A stretch of 9,488 nucleotides of DNA from Candidatus Sulfotelmatobacter sp. GTDB taxonomy: Bacteria; Acidobacteriota; Terriglobia; Terriglobales; Acidobacteriaceae. The stretch's first letter is position 1; every line of letters begins with the position of its first letter. The stretch is taken from positions 1-9,488 of the forward strand of contig JASIKQ010000080.1 of the NCBI GenBank assembly GCA_030049565.1, given 5' to 3'. Shown one piece after another: positions 1 to 5,738 of the stretch. The translations under genes and the position numbers were made by a program. The notes beneath the pieces were generated by a model, which did no database searches, was not told where the DNA came from, and was given only the letters and a program-made list of their open reading frames with translations.

Positions 1-168
1 TTCGCAGGCATCATAGTAGGCCGATTCGAGCATCCAGAGTTTGGAATTCCCGTATTCGCCGAGAACGTGCGCCCTGCGGCCGACGTTTCCGAAGCAATCA
101 ACTTAATTTTTGAGCCGGCAGCCGGCGAACTGGCTGACGCCCGATCAGAGGACTCATGCCGAAATTGA
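1..168 (+). CDS. Unrecognised open frame entering from the left edge (3' end only)
   Basis: Frame 1 is open from the first base to a TGA at 166-168, giving about 55 residues beginning [20 protein letters not shown]. It overlaps the first 13 bases of rpmI in another frame. The first ~43 residues look plausibly protein-like (mixed hydrophobic and acidic residues), while the last dozen are less convincing. It does not resemble the C-terminus of translation initiation factor IF3, the usual neighbour upstream of rpmI, and I recognise no family. It may be the tail of a real upstream gene or a chance open frame in an intergenic region; the minus strand of the same stretch is also open in one frame but has no clear start. 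Low confidence. Confidence 0.25.
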   Translation, partial: FAGIIVGRFEHPEFGIPVFAENVRPAADVSEAINLIFEPAAGELADARSEDSCRN

Positions 169-353
169 AATCGCACAAAGGCGCTGCCAAGCGCTTCAAG
201 AAAACTGCCACCGGCAAGGTGAAGCGGGGCCATTCCGGCCTGCGTCACATGCTGTCGTCAAAAGCCAAGAAGCGGAAACAGCATCTGGGTAAGGCGGCTC
301 TAGTGAGCGACGGGGACCTCGCTAAAGTGAAGCGAATGATCCCGTACCAGTGA
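156..353 (+). CDS. rpmI: Large ribosomal subunit protein bL35
   Basis: This 65-residue, strongly basic protein is the normal length for L35. It opens with [15 protein letters not shown] and carries the family's [13 protein letters not shown] stretch at about residues 19-31, followed by a KAKKRKQ cluster and the terminal VKRMIPYQ. L35 is a small structural protein of the 50S subunit. The ATG is supported by an AGAGGA Shine-Dalgarno-like sequence a few bases upstream (about 147-152). rplT follows 154 bases downstream on the same strand, the conserved rpmI-rplT order. infC, which commonly precedes rpmI, is not visible before the window edge. In many bacteria L20 represses this operon through an mRNA leader; any such leader would lie mostly outside the window. 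Confidence 0.97.
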   Translation: MPKLKSHKGAAKRFKKTATGKVKRGHSGLRHMLSSKAKKRKQHLGKAALVSDGDLAKVKRMIPYQ

Positions 354-507
354 AGGCATTCGGTGATTGTGCGATTGATAATCGTGGAGTCTTAGGGTGC
401 TTAATAACCCGATCACTCAAGCGCTCAATATCCTAGGCGAGTGAAGAGGCTAACCTCAATTTCCTGCCTCCAGCCGCCAGTACTAAGAAATAAAAAAGGA
501 GAAAACC
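354..507 (+). other. rpmI-rplT intergenic region with a possible nested RNA fold
   Basis: This 154-base gap holds no gene. It contains complementary pieces that could nest: GTGAT at 363-367 with ATCAC at 412-416, and inside it GGGT at 395-398 with ACCC at 407-410, plus a small GATT/AATC hairpin near 373-383. The stems are short and could be chance. An AAGGAG Shine-Dalgarno sequence stands just before rplT, about seven bases from its ATG. No promoter or terminator is convincing. Confidence 0.3.
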
Positions 508-870
508 ATGCCACGAGTAAAACGCGGAACCAAACGCCGCGCCAAACGAAAAAAAATACTCGACCGCGCGAGCGGATATTTCCTGACAAAATCGAAGCTT
601 TACCGCTCGGCAAAAGAGGCGGTCGAACGGGGACTGAAGTTCGCCTACGCCGGACGCAAGCAGCGCAAGCGGCAGTTTCGCTCGTTGTGGATCGTGCGCA
701 TCGGCGCTGCCGCCAAGCTGAACGGCATGAGCTACAACCAGTTCATCCATGGGCTGAAGAAGGCCGGCGTCGAACTGGACCGCAAAATTCTGGCTGACAT
801 CGCTGTCAAAGACGCGCCTGCGTTTGCGAACTTGGCCCAGCAGGCTAAGGCGGCAATCGGCGCGGCGTAG
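508..870 (+). CDS. rplT: Large ribosomal subunit protein bL20
   Basis: At 120 residues this is the usual size for L20, a 23S rRNA-binding protein needed early in 50S assembly and, in several bacteria, the autogenous repressor of its own operon. It begins [18 protein letters not shown], followed by the family signature [19 protein letters not shown] and the globular C-terminal part with [19 protein letters not shown] at about residues 56-74 and [19 protein letters not shown] at about 76-94. The N-terminal ~55 residues are highly basic, as expected of the rRNA-penetrating arm. An AAGGAG Shine-Dalgarno sequence about seven bases upstream fixes the start. It follows rpmI and precedes pheS, the conserved order. 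Confidence 0.97.
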   Translation: MPRVKRGTKRRAKRKKILDRASGYFLTKSKLYRSAKEAVERGLKFAYAGRKQRKRQFRSLWIVRIGAAAKLNGMSYNQFIHGLKKAGVELDRKILADIAVKDAPAFANLAQQAKAAIGAA

Positions 871-893
871 GCTTCATCCGTAGCTTCGTAGCG

Positions 894-915
894 GGGCACG
901 GCTTCAGCCGTGCTG
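894..915. repeat. REP-like palindrome with a CTTCAG core
   Basis: The sequence GGCACGGCTTCAGCCGTGCT (895-914) folds into a stem of seven Watson-Crick pairs plus one G-T pair (895-902 with 907-914), with a TTCA loop. The core GGCTTCAGCC is the reverse complement of GGCTGAAGCC, the core of the hairpin at 2494-2509 inside pheT. It sits 24 bases after the rplT stop. There is no T-tract after the stem, so a REP-type repeat fits better than an intrinsic terminator. Interpretation as REP is inference from the shared core and the nearby RAYT. Confidence 0.6.
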
Positions 916-936
916 ATCAACATTCACACCTTAAAC

Positions 937-1022
937 TGTCATTCTGAGCAAAGCGAAGAATCTATGCTGTCGCCGCTAGTTGCATAGGTCCTTCGCGCAA
1001 AGAAAGCACTCGGAAGATAACA
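937..1022. repeat. Imperfect inverted repeat of the TGTCATTCTGAGC type
   Basis: The left arm runs TGTCATTCTGAGC (937-949) and on through AAGCGAAGAATCTATGC to 967. The right arm near 982-997 reads GCATAGGTCCTTCGCG, which matches the reverse complement of 952-967 at 13 of 16 positions; the perfect inner part is CTATGC (962-967) with GCATAG (982-987) around a 14-base loop. Beyond 997 the right arm continues with a degraded match that contains extra bases. I recall similar repeats beginning TGTCATTCTGAGCGAAGC from acidobacterial and other genomes, but a search would be needed. It fills most of the gap between rplT and pheS. Confidence 0.5.
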
Positions 1023-1040
1023 ATGTATTGAAAATTCACC

Positions 1041-2150
1041 GTGGCATACACAGTTCCCAAACTGACCGACTACTCGCCCTCGGCGCTGGAGAAGTCCGCC
1101 GCAGAATGCATCCGTGCACTTTCCGAAGAAGCGTCGGCTGTTCACAACGATGCCGGACTAAAGGCCTTCCGCGACCGCTGGCTGGCGCGCAAGAATGGCA
1201 TTCTCACACAAATCAATGATCTCTGGCTGAAAGGCGCGCCCAAGGAGTCCAAGCGAAACGCGGGAATTCGTGTCAACGAGCTGAAGGTGCGCATTCAGGA
1301 GCTCGTGGAAGGCGCACACGTCTCGGCTGCGGGAGAAACCGCGGCCGAGCGCATCGACACCTCCCTTCCCGGCATTCGTCGCCCCATAGGCGCCGAGCAT
1401 CCGGTTCTGCGCGCCTCGCGCGAGATGTGCGCTGTCTTCCAACGAATGGGATATGCGATTGCCGAAGGCCCGGTCGTCGAAACCGATTACTACAACTTCG
1501 AAGCGCTGAATTTTCCGCCCAATCATCCCGCGCGCGATACGCAGGACACCTTGTTCATCGCAGGCCAGCAATCGAAGCCGCAGCGCGAGCGCCTGCTGCT
1601 GCGGACGCATACGTCTCCGGTACAAATTCGCACGATGGAGAAGCTTCGGCCGCCGATTCGCATCGTCATTCCTGGGGTTGTGCATCGCAACGACCCTCCC
1701 GATGCCAGCCACTCGCCCATGTTTCATCAGATTGAAGGCCTTGCGGTCGACACCGACATCACATTCGGCGACCTCAAGGGCACGCTCGATCACGCGATGA
1801 AAGAATTTTTCGGATCAAGCGTGAAAACGAGTTTTCGACCGTCATTTTTCCCGTTCACGGAGCCGAGTGCGGAACTGTTCATTTCCTGCATCATCTGCGG
1901 CGGAAGCGGCAAACGCGATAGCGATCCTTGCCGTCCGTGTAAGCAAACCGGCTGGATTGAAATCCTTGGCTGCGGCATGGTCGATCCCAACGTGTTCGAG
2001 TTCGTGAAAGACAACGGCTACGATCCGAGAAAAGTTTCGGGTTTTGCGTTTGGTATGGGCGCAGACCGCATCGCAATGCTGAAGTACGGCGTGGATGATT
2101 TGCAGTTGTTCTTTCATGGCGATGTGAGATTTTTGGAGCAGTGGGCGTAA
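1041..2150 (+). CDS. pheS: Phenylalanine--tRNA ligase alpha subunit
   Basis: This is the catalytic subunit of the cytoplasmic (alpha-beta)2 phenylalanyl-tRNA synthetase, which activates Phe and charges tRNA-Phe. Residues 1-~100 are the N-terminal helical arm; the class II catalytic core follows. Visible are HPARDTQDTLF (162-172), motif 2 RNDPPDASHSPMFHQIEGL (216-234) and motif 3 GFAFGMGADRIAML (334-347). Ala336 lies where E. coli PheS has Ala294, the residue that sets Phe-pocket size. An insertion carries CIIC and CRPC (Cys283, 286, 297, 300), a zinc-ribbon-like CxxC pair known in many bacterial PheS proteins. The start is a GTG: the frame is closed by TGA at 1029-1031, and there is no clear Shine-Dalgarno sequence. 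A two-codon ATG-TAT-TGA lies in frame just upstream. The 369-residue length is slightly longer than E. coli PheS, mostly from the arm and the Cys insert. pheT follows after 77 bases. Confidence 0.97.
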   Translation: MAYTVPKLTDYSPSALEKSAAECIRALSEEASAVHNDAGLKAFRDRWLARKNGILTQINDLWLKGAPKESKRNAGIRVNELKVRIQELVEGAHVSAAGETAAERIDTSLPGIRRPIGAEHPVLRASREMCAVFQRMGYAIAEGPVVETDYYNFEALNFPPNHPARDTQDTLFIAGQQSKPQRERLLLRTHTSPVQIRTMEKLRPPIRIVIPGVVHRNDPPDASHSPMFHQIEGLAVDTDITFGDLKGTLDHAMKEFFGSSVKTSFRPSFFPFTEPSAELFISCIICGGSGKRDSDPCRPCKQTGWIEILGCGMVDPNVFEFVKDNGYDPRKVSGFAFGMGADRIAMLKYGVDDLQLFFHGDVRFLEQWA

Positions 2151-2159
2151 GAAGCTTCG

Positions 2160-2220
2160 AGTTGCTAGCTTCTGGCTTTGCCGAGGACTACTTGTAGCCA
2201 GGAGCCAGGCGTTAGCAGCT
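2160..2220. repeat. Imperfect inverted repeat between pheS and pheT
   Basis: The left arm AGTTGCTAGCTTCTGGCT (2160-2177) pairs imperfectly with 2196-2220, whose reverse complement starts AGCTGCTAACGCCTGGCT and ends with a second TCCTGGCT. The units TAGCT, CTGGCT and AGCCAGGAGCCAGG give it a low-complexity, repeat-like look. The right arm ends seven bases before the pheT ATG, so it occupies the place where a Shine-Dalgarno sequence would stand. I read it as an intergenic repeat; it has no T-tract and is unlikely to be a terminator within this operon. Confidence 0.5.
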
Positions 2221-2227
2221 GATTGTT

Positions 2228-4375
2228 ATGAAACTTTCCGCACGATGGATTCGTGATTTTGTCGATCTCAGCGTCGATGACCGGCGACTGGCCGAGGATT
2301 TGACGGGCGTCGGCATTGCGGTGGAAGGAATCGGCGGATCGGGCGCAGACGCGGTGTTCGAGATGGAGATTGGTACGAACCGTCCCGACGCGATGAATCA
2401 TTACGGCGTGGCGCGTGAGGCGGCGGCGATTTATGACGTGGGGCTGAAACCGCTTTCGGGCTTCGGACTTCAGGCTGCAGGCGCCAGTGATCCCGGGGCT
2501 GAAGCCCCGTCGAAATATGAGAAGACTGACGCGGCGCTGAAGCGCTGCTCTTCCACGGAAAGCCCAGTGTTTATGATCACCGTGGAAGAGCCGCAGCTTT
2601 GTCCACGGTTTTCTGCGCGCGCCGTCAAGAACGTCAAAATCAAGCCGTCTTCCGAAAAAATCGCGCACCGCTTGCAACTGATTGATCAGCGGCCCATCAG
2701 CAATGCCGTTGATGCTACGAACTACGTTCTCTGGGAAATAGGCAAGCCGACGCACGTCTTCGACATGGATTTACTGGAAGGCGGCCGCCTGATCATCAGG
2801 AAAGCAAAAGCGGGCGAGAAGCTGAAAACTCTCGACGGCGTCGAACGGACGCTTTCGCCGGAAGATCTCGTGGTAGCCGACGCCATGCGTCCAGTGGGGC
2901 TCGCTGGAGTCATAGGCGGGTATGACACCATGATCACCGATAAAACAAAAAATATTCTGATCGAGTCGGCTTGGTGGGACCCGTTGACCGTCCGCAAAAC
3001 GGCGCGGCGGCATGGAATTCATACCGACGCCTCCCACCGTTTTGAGCGCGGCGCGGATTTTGAATCGACAGTTTTGTCGTGCGACCTGGTAGCGGCCTTG
3101 ATTCTGCAATCTTGCGGCGGAGAATTGATCGGCGATGTGGTGGACGTAGTTTCGAAGAAATTGGATCAGGCTCCGGTGGTGCTGCGTATTTCTGAAGTGC
3201 GGCGCATCCTTGGAGAGCGAATGACCGGGGGCCACGTTTTTCGCATTCTGAAAAAGCTTGGGTTCACACCCGTGCCAGAGGGTGAGGAAGACGCCGAGTT
3301 CCGCGTGCAGATTCCGAGTTGGCGACTCGATGTGGAGCGTGAGATTGATCTGATTGAAGAAGTCGCTCGCCTGCACGGATACGATAAGTTCGAGAACACT
3401 TTGCCGGCATATAGCGGTGCAGTGATCGAGTTGCCGAACGCCGCCGTGAACAAGGCTTTGCGGACGCGGGCTTTGGCGCTGGGATACAACGAGGCAGTCT
3501 CGCTTACGTTTATTTCGAATGCGGATGCCGAGAGATTTTCGTCGGCTTCAGTGCTGGAGTTGGAAAATCCGCTGAGTGAAGAAGCTCGCGTGATGCGAAC
3601 TTCGATGGTTCCGGGCATGTTGGATATGCTGGCCTGGAACCTGAACCGAGACGTCGAAGATGTGCGGCTGTTCGAAATGGGCTGCGTCTATGAAATGCGC
3701 AACGGAGAAAGGGTGGAACCGGATCGCGCCTGTCTGGGCGCGACGGCGTCGTCTTTGAAGCGTTCCTTGCCCGTGGGTGGTGCGCTGGATGTCAGCAAGG
3801 GTGAATCAGCGATGGCGGCCGAAGTTTTCCGCGCCTTCAAGGGCGACATCGAGAGTTTGCTGGCTACGTTCGAATGCGGGCCACTGAATTTTGATCGTGC
3901 GACTGCCGACTATTTTCATCCCGGCCGATCAGCGCGGGTGCTCGCAAATGGAAGCGTGGTGGCGCAATTTGGGCAGATCGCCGAGAGCGTAAAAGCTGAG
4001 CGGAAACTACGGCAGGATGTTTTTCTAGCTGAGTTCGATCTCGATTTGCTGCACGGGTTCGGGGCGCGCAAGGTGAAGATTGCGGCGCTGCCAAAATATC
4101 CCGCAGTGGAGCGCGATTTCTCGTTTGTGTTTGCCGACAAGGTCGAGTTCGAAGCGATGCGAAATGCGGTCGGCGGCCTGAGGTTGAACGTATTGCGGTC
4201 TTTTGTGCCCGTGGAAATCTTTCGCGGGGGATCCATCGGTGCGGGCAGGTATTCGATTCTCTTGAGAGTGAAGCTGCAATCGGAAGAGGGCACGCTACGC
4301 GACGATCAGATTGCGGCCGCGTCCGAGAAGATCGTGATGGCTCTGCAAGGTCTAGGTGGAATTCAAAGGGCGTAA
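2228..4375 (+). CDS. pheT: Phenylalanine--tRNA ligase beta subunit, lacking the N-terminal OB-fold
   Basis: The beta subunit of phenylalanyl-tRNA synthetase contributes tRNA binding and the editing site that clears Tyr-tRNA-Phe. The 715 residues begin MKLSARWIRDFV, the usual PheT start, so the ATG is secure although no Shine-Dalgarno sequence is visible. From about residue 38 the chain passes directly to EIGTNRPDAMNHYGVAREAA (48-67); in E. coli PheT roughly 115 residues forming an EMAPII-like tRNA-binding OB-fold lie between these parts, so that domain is absent. The B3/B4 editing region spans about 120-300; His176 (in THVFD) and Glu246 (in ILIESAWW) match E. coli editing residues His265 and Glu334. 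The B5 domain is at about 310-390, the catalytic-like core at about 405-600, and the FDX-ACB anticodon-binding domain at about 618-712. Residues 89-107 are encoded by two REP-like hairpins. Short beta subunits without the OB-fold occur elsewhere, so the gene is probably functional. Confidence 0.96.
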   Translation: MKLSARWIRDFVDLSVDDRRLAEDLTGVGIAVEGIGGSGADAVFEMEIGTNRPDAMNHYGVAREAAAIYDVGLKPLSGFGLQAAGASDPGAEAPSKYEKTDAALKRCSSTESPVFMITVEEPQLCPRFSARAVKNVKIKPSSEKIAHRLQLIDQRPISNAVDATNYVLWEIGKPTHVFDMDLLEGGRLIIRKAKAGEKLKTLDGVERTLSPEDLVVADAMRPVGLAGVIGGYDTMITDKTKNILIESAWWDPLTVRKTARRHGIHTDASHRFERGADFESTVLSCDLVAALILQSCGGELIGDVVDVVSKKLDQAPVVLRISEVRRILGERMTGGHVFRILKKLGFTPVPEGEEDAEFRVQIPSWRLDVEREIDLIEEVARLHGYDKFENTLPAYSGAVIELPNAAVNKALRTRALALGYNEAVSLTFISNADAERFSSASVLELENPLSEEARVMRTSMVPGMLDMLAWNLNRDVEDVRLFEMGCVYEMRNGERVEPDRACLGATASSLKRSLPVGGALDVSKGESAMAAEVFRAFKGDIESLLATFECGPLNFDRATADYFHPGRSARVLANGSVVAQFGQIAESVKAERKLRQDVFLAEFDLDLLHGFGARKVKIAALPKYPAVERDFSFVFADKVEFEAMRNAVGGLRLNVLRSFVPVEIFRGGSIGAGRYSILLRVKLQSEEGTLRDDQIAAASEKIVMALQGLGGIQRA
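2494..2548. repeat. Pair of REP-like hairpins inside pheT
   Basis: Hairpin one, CGGGGCTGAAGCCCCG at 2494-2509, has a six-pair stem and a TGAA loop. Hairpin two, GCGGCGCTGAAGCGCTGC at 2531-2548, has a seven-pair stem (one G-T) and the same TGAA loop. They are 21 bases apart and share the core GCTGAAGC. They encode pheT residues 89-107 (PGAEAPSKYEKTDAALKRC) without breaking the frame, in the linker before the editing region, where PheT proteins vary. The paired arrangement with a constant loop is more than codon usage would predict, so an in-frame REP insertion is likely, though not proven. Confidence 0.6.
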
Positions 4376-4383
4376 GAGCATTG

Positions 4384-4452
4384 TTGATTACTGATTGCCG
4401 ATTGTTGATTAAAAGGAAGAAGCGGCGTATCTAATCAGAAATCAGCAATCAA
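4384..4452. repeat. Imperfect inverted repeat of GATT/AATC units downstream of pheT
   Basis: The left arm at 4384-4411 is built of TTGATT, ACTGATT, GCCGATT and GTTGATTA. The right arm at 4432-4452 (TAATCAGAAATCAGCAATC and two more A) has the reverse complement TTGATTGCTGATTTCTGATT, so the two arms could pair with a bulge in the left arm and a ~20-base loop. It starts 9 bases after the pheT stop and ends 29 bases before the aminotransferase ATG. It might end or protect the pheT transcript, but no T-tract follows directly and a dispersed intergenic repeat is as likely. Confidence 0.5.
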
Positions 4453-4481
4453 GATTTTCTTCCTGTGCTACTCTGCCAGCC

Positions 4482-5702
4482 ATGGTAGACGTGACTCCCT
4501 CCATATCAAATCCACCCAAGCACTTTCTCAGCGACAAGGTTTCGCGCTTCACGGAGTCAGTGATCCGCGAGATGACCCGGCAGGCGATAATGTATGAGGC
4601 GGTGAATCTGGCGCAAGGATTCCCAGATTTTTCGGCGCCGGAGGAGATCAAACTGGCAGCGCGGGCGGCCATCGACAACGACGTCAATCAATACGCGATC
4701 ACCTGGGGCGCGAAGAATCTGCGGAACGCGATCGCGCAGCAGATGGGCGTTGGGCAGGGAATCGCGGTCGATCCGGAAAAAGAAATCACCGTCTGCTGCG
4801 GATCGACCGAGGCCATGATCTCGACGTTACTCGCGGTATGCAATGCGGGCGACGAAGTCGTGATCTTCGAACCGTTTTATGAAAACTACGGGCCGGATTC
4901 CGTGCTCAGCGGGGCGAGGCCGCGATTTGTGAAATTACGTCCGCCGGCGGATGGCAACGGCGAGTGGAGCTTCGACGAGAAAGAGCTGCGAGCGGCGTTT
5001 GACAATCACACCAAGGCGATCATCCTGAATACGCCGAATAATCCCACAGGGAAAGTCTTCACGCGCGCCGAACTTGAGCTAATTCGCGATTTATGCGTGG
5101 AGTTCGATGTCCTCGCCATTACCGACGAGATTTACGAACACATTTTGTATGACGGGACCAAGCATATTTCGATGGCGTCGCTCACGGGCATGCGCGATCG
5201 CACGGTGACGATCAATGGCATGTCGAAAACTTACAGCGTTACGGGATGGCGCGTAGGATGGGCTGTCGCTCCGGAGAGGATCACGAATGCGATCCGCAAG
5301 GTGCATGATTTTCTTACCGTGGGAGCGCCGGCTCCGCTTCAGGAAGCGGGCGCGGCGGCGTTGAGTTCGCCTCAGGACTATTACGCCAAGCTGGCCGAGG
5401 GTTATCGCGTGCGCCGGAATCATCTCATTCCGGCGCTCGCGTCTGCAGGGTTCAAGTGTTTTAGTCCCCGAGGCGCGTACTACGTTATGGCCGACATTTC
5501 GGCATTTGGGTTTCCGGATGATGTATCGTTCACAAGTTTTCTCGTCAAGGCGATCGGCGTAGCCGCCGTGCCGGGATCGAGCTTCTACGGCGATCCCCGC
5601 GATGGATCCCAGCAGGTAAGGTTCGCATTCTGCAAGAAACTGGAGACACTAGACACGGCGGCGGAGAGGCTGGCGAAGCTACGGGCTGCGAGAATGAAGT
5701 AG
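4482..5702 (+). CDS. Class I PLP-dependent aminotransferase
   Basis: This 406-residue protein belongs to the fold-type I aspartate aminotransferase superfamily and transfers an amino group between an amino acid and a 2-oxo acid in the cytoplasm. Visible signatures are NLAQGFPDFSAP (42-53), CCGSTEAM (105-112), NTPNNPTG (183-190, with the cofactor-binding Asn187), DEIYEH (215-220), the PLP-lysine segment GMSKTYSVTGWRVGW (246-260, Lys249) and VRFAFCK (379-385), whose Arg380 should hold the substrate carboxylate. The overall pattern, especially LAQGFPDF and ITDEIYEHILYDG, resembles the kynurenine/methionine aminotransferase-like branch (YbdL, KAT) more than a dedicated aspartate enzyme, but the substrate cannot be fixed from sequence. 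The ATG at 4482 has no strong Shine-Dalgarno sequence; the next in-frame Met is at residue 31, inside the conserved region. It lies 106 bases after pheT with a repeat between, so co-transcription is uncertain. Confidence 0.93.
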   Translation: MVDVTPSISNPPKHFLSDKVSRFTESVIREMTRQAIMYEAVNLAQGFPDFSAPEEIKLAARAAIDNDVNQYAITWGAKNLRNAIAQQMGVGQGIAVDPEKEITVCCGSTEAMISTLLAVCNAGDEVVIFEPFYENYGPDSVLSGARPRFVKLRPPADGNGEWSFDEKELRAAFDNHTKAIILNTPNNPTGKVFTRAELELIRDLCVEFDVLAITDEIYEHILYDGTKHISMASLTGMRDRTVTINGMSKTYSVTGWRVGWAVAPERITNAIRKVHDFLTVGAPAPLQEAGAAALSSPQDYYAKLAEGYRVRRNHLIPALASAGFKCFSPRGAYYVMADISAFGFPDDVSFTSFLVKAIGVAAVPGSSFYGDPRDGSQQVRFAFCKKLETLDTAAERLAKLRAARMK

Positions 5703-5707
5703 GGAGA

Positions 5708-5737
5708 AGGCCACTGCGGGCGCAGCCGCTCAGGCCT
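5708..5737. terminator. Possible hairpin between convergent genes
   Basis: AGGCC (5708-5712) pairs with GGCCT (5733-5737), and inside lies TGC/GCA around GGGC (5715-5724). It fills the 36-base gap between the convergent aminotransferase and VWA-like genes, where a bidirectional terminator is expected. Neither strand has a clear T-tract after the stem, so this is weak. Confidence 0.25.
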
Positions 5738-5738
5738 C

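Noticed and set aside
894..915. Intrinsic terminator after rplT
   Set aside because: The stem is strong but no run of T follows, and the core sequence is shared with hairpins inside pheT, so a repeat element fits better.
1023..1031. ATG-TAT-TGA as a leader peptide controlling pheS by attenuation
   Set aside because: It has only two codons, none for Phe, and no terminator/antiterminator pair is visible around it.
1158..1793. Long minus-strand open frame of 211 codons across pheS
   Set aside because: It lies opposite the clearly recognisable pheS, its product resembles no family, and such antisense frames are common in GC-rich genes.
2914..2931. Tyr232 in GVIGGYDT, where many PheT have Glu (GGED or GGEH), first read as loss of an editing residue
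   Set aside because: Counting through E. coli PheT places the editing glutamate Glu334 in the LLECAFF segment, and its equivalent (Glu246 in ILIESAWW) is present here. His176 is also kept.
5334..5349. Perfect palindrome CCGCTTC-AG-GAAGCGG inside the aminotransferase gene, superficially like the REP hairpins
   Set aside because: The loop and core differ from the CTGAAG family, and the encoded residues (PLQEAG) fit the conserved aminotransferase pattern without an insertion. Chance from coding sequence is the simpler reading.
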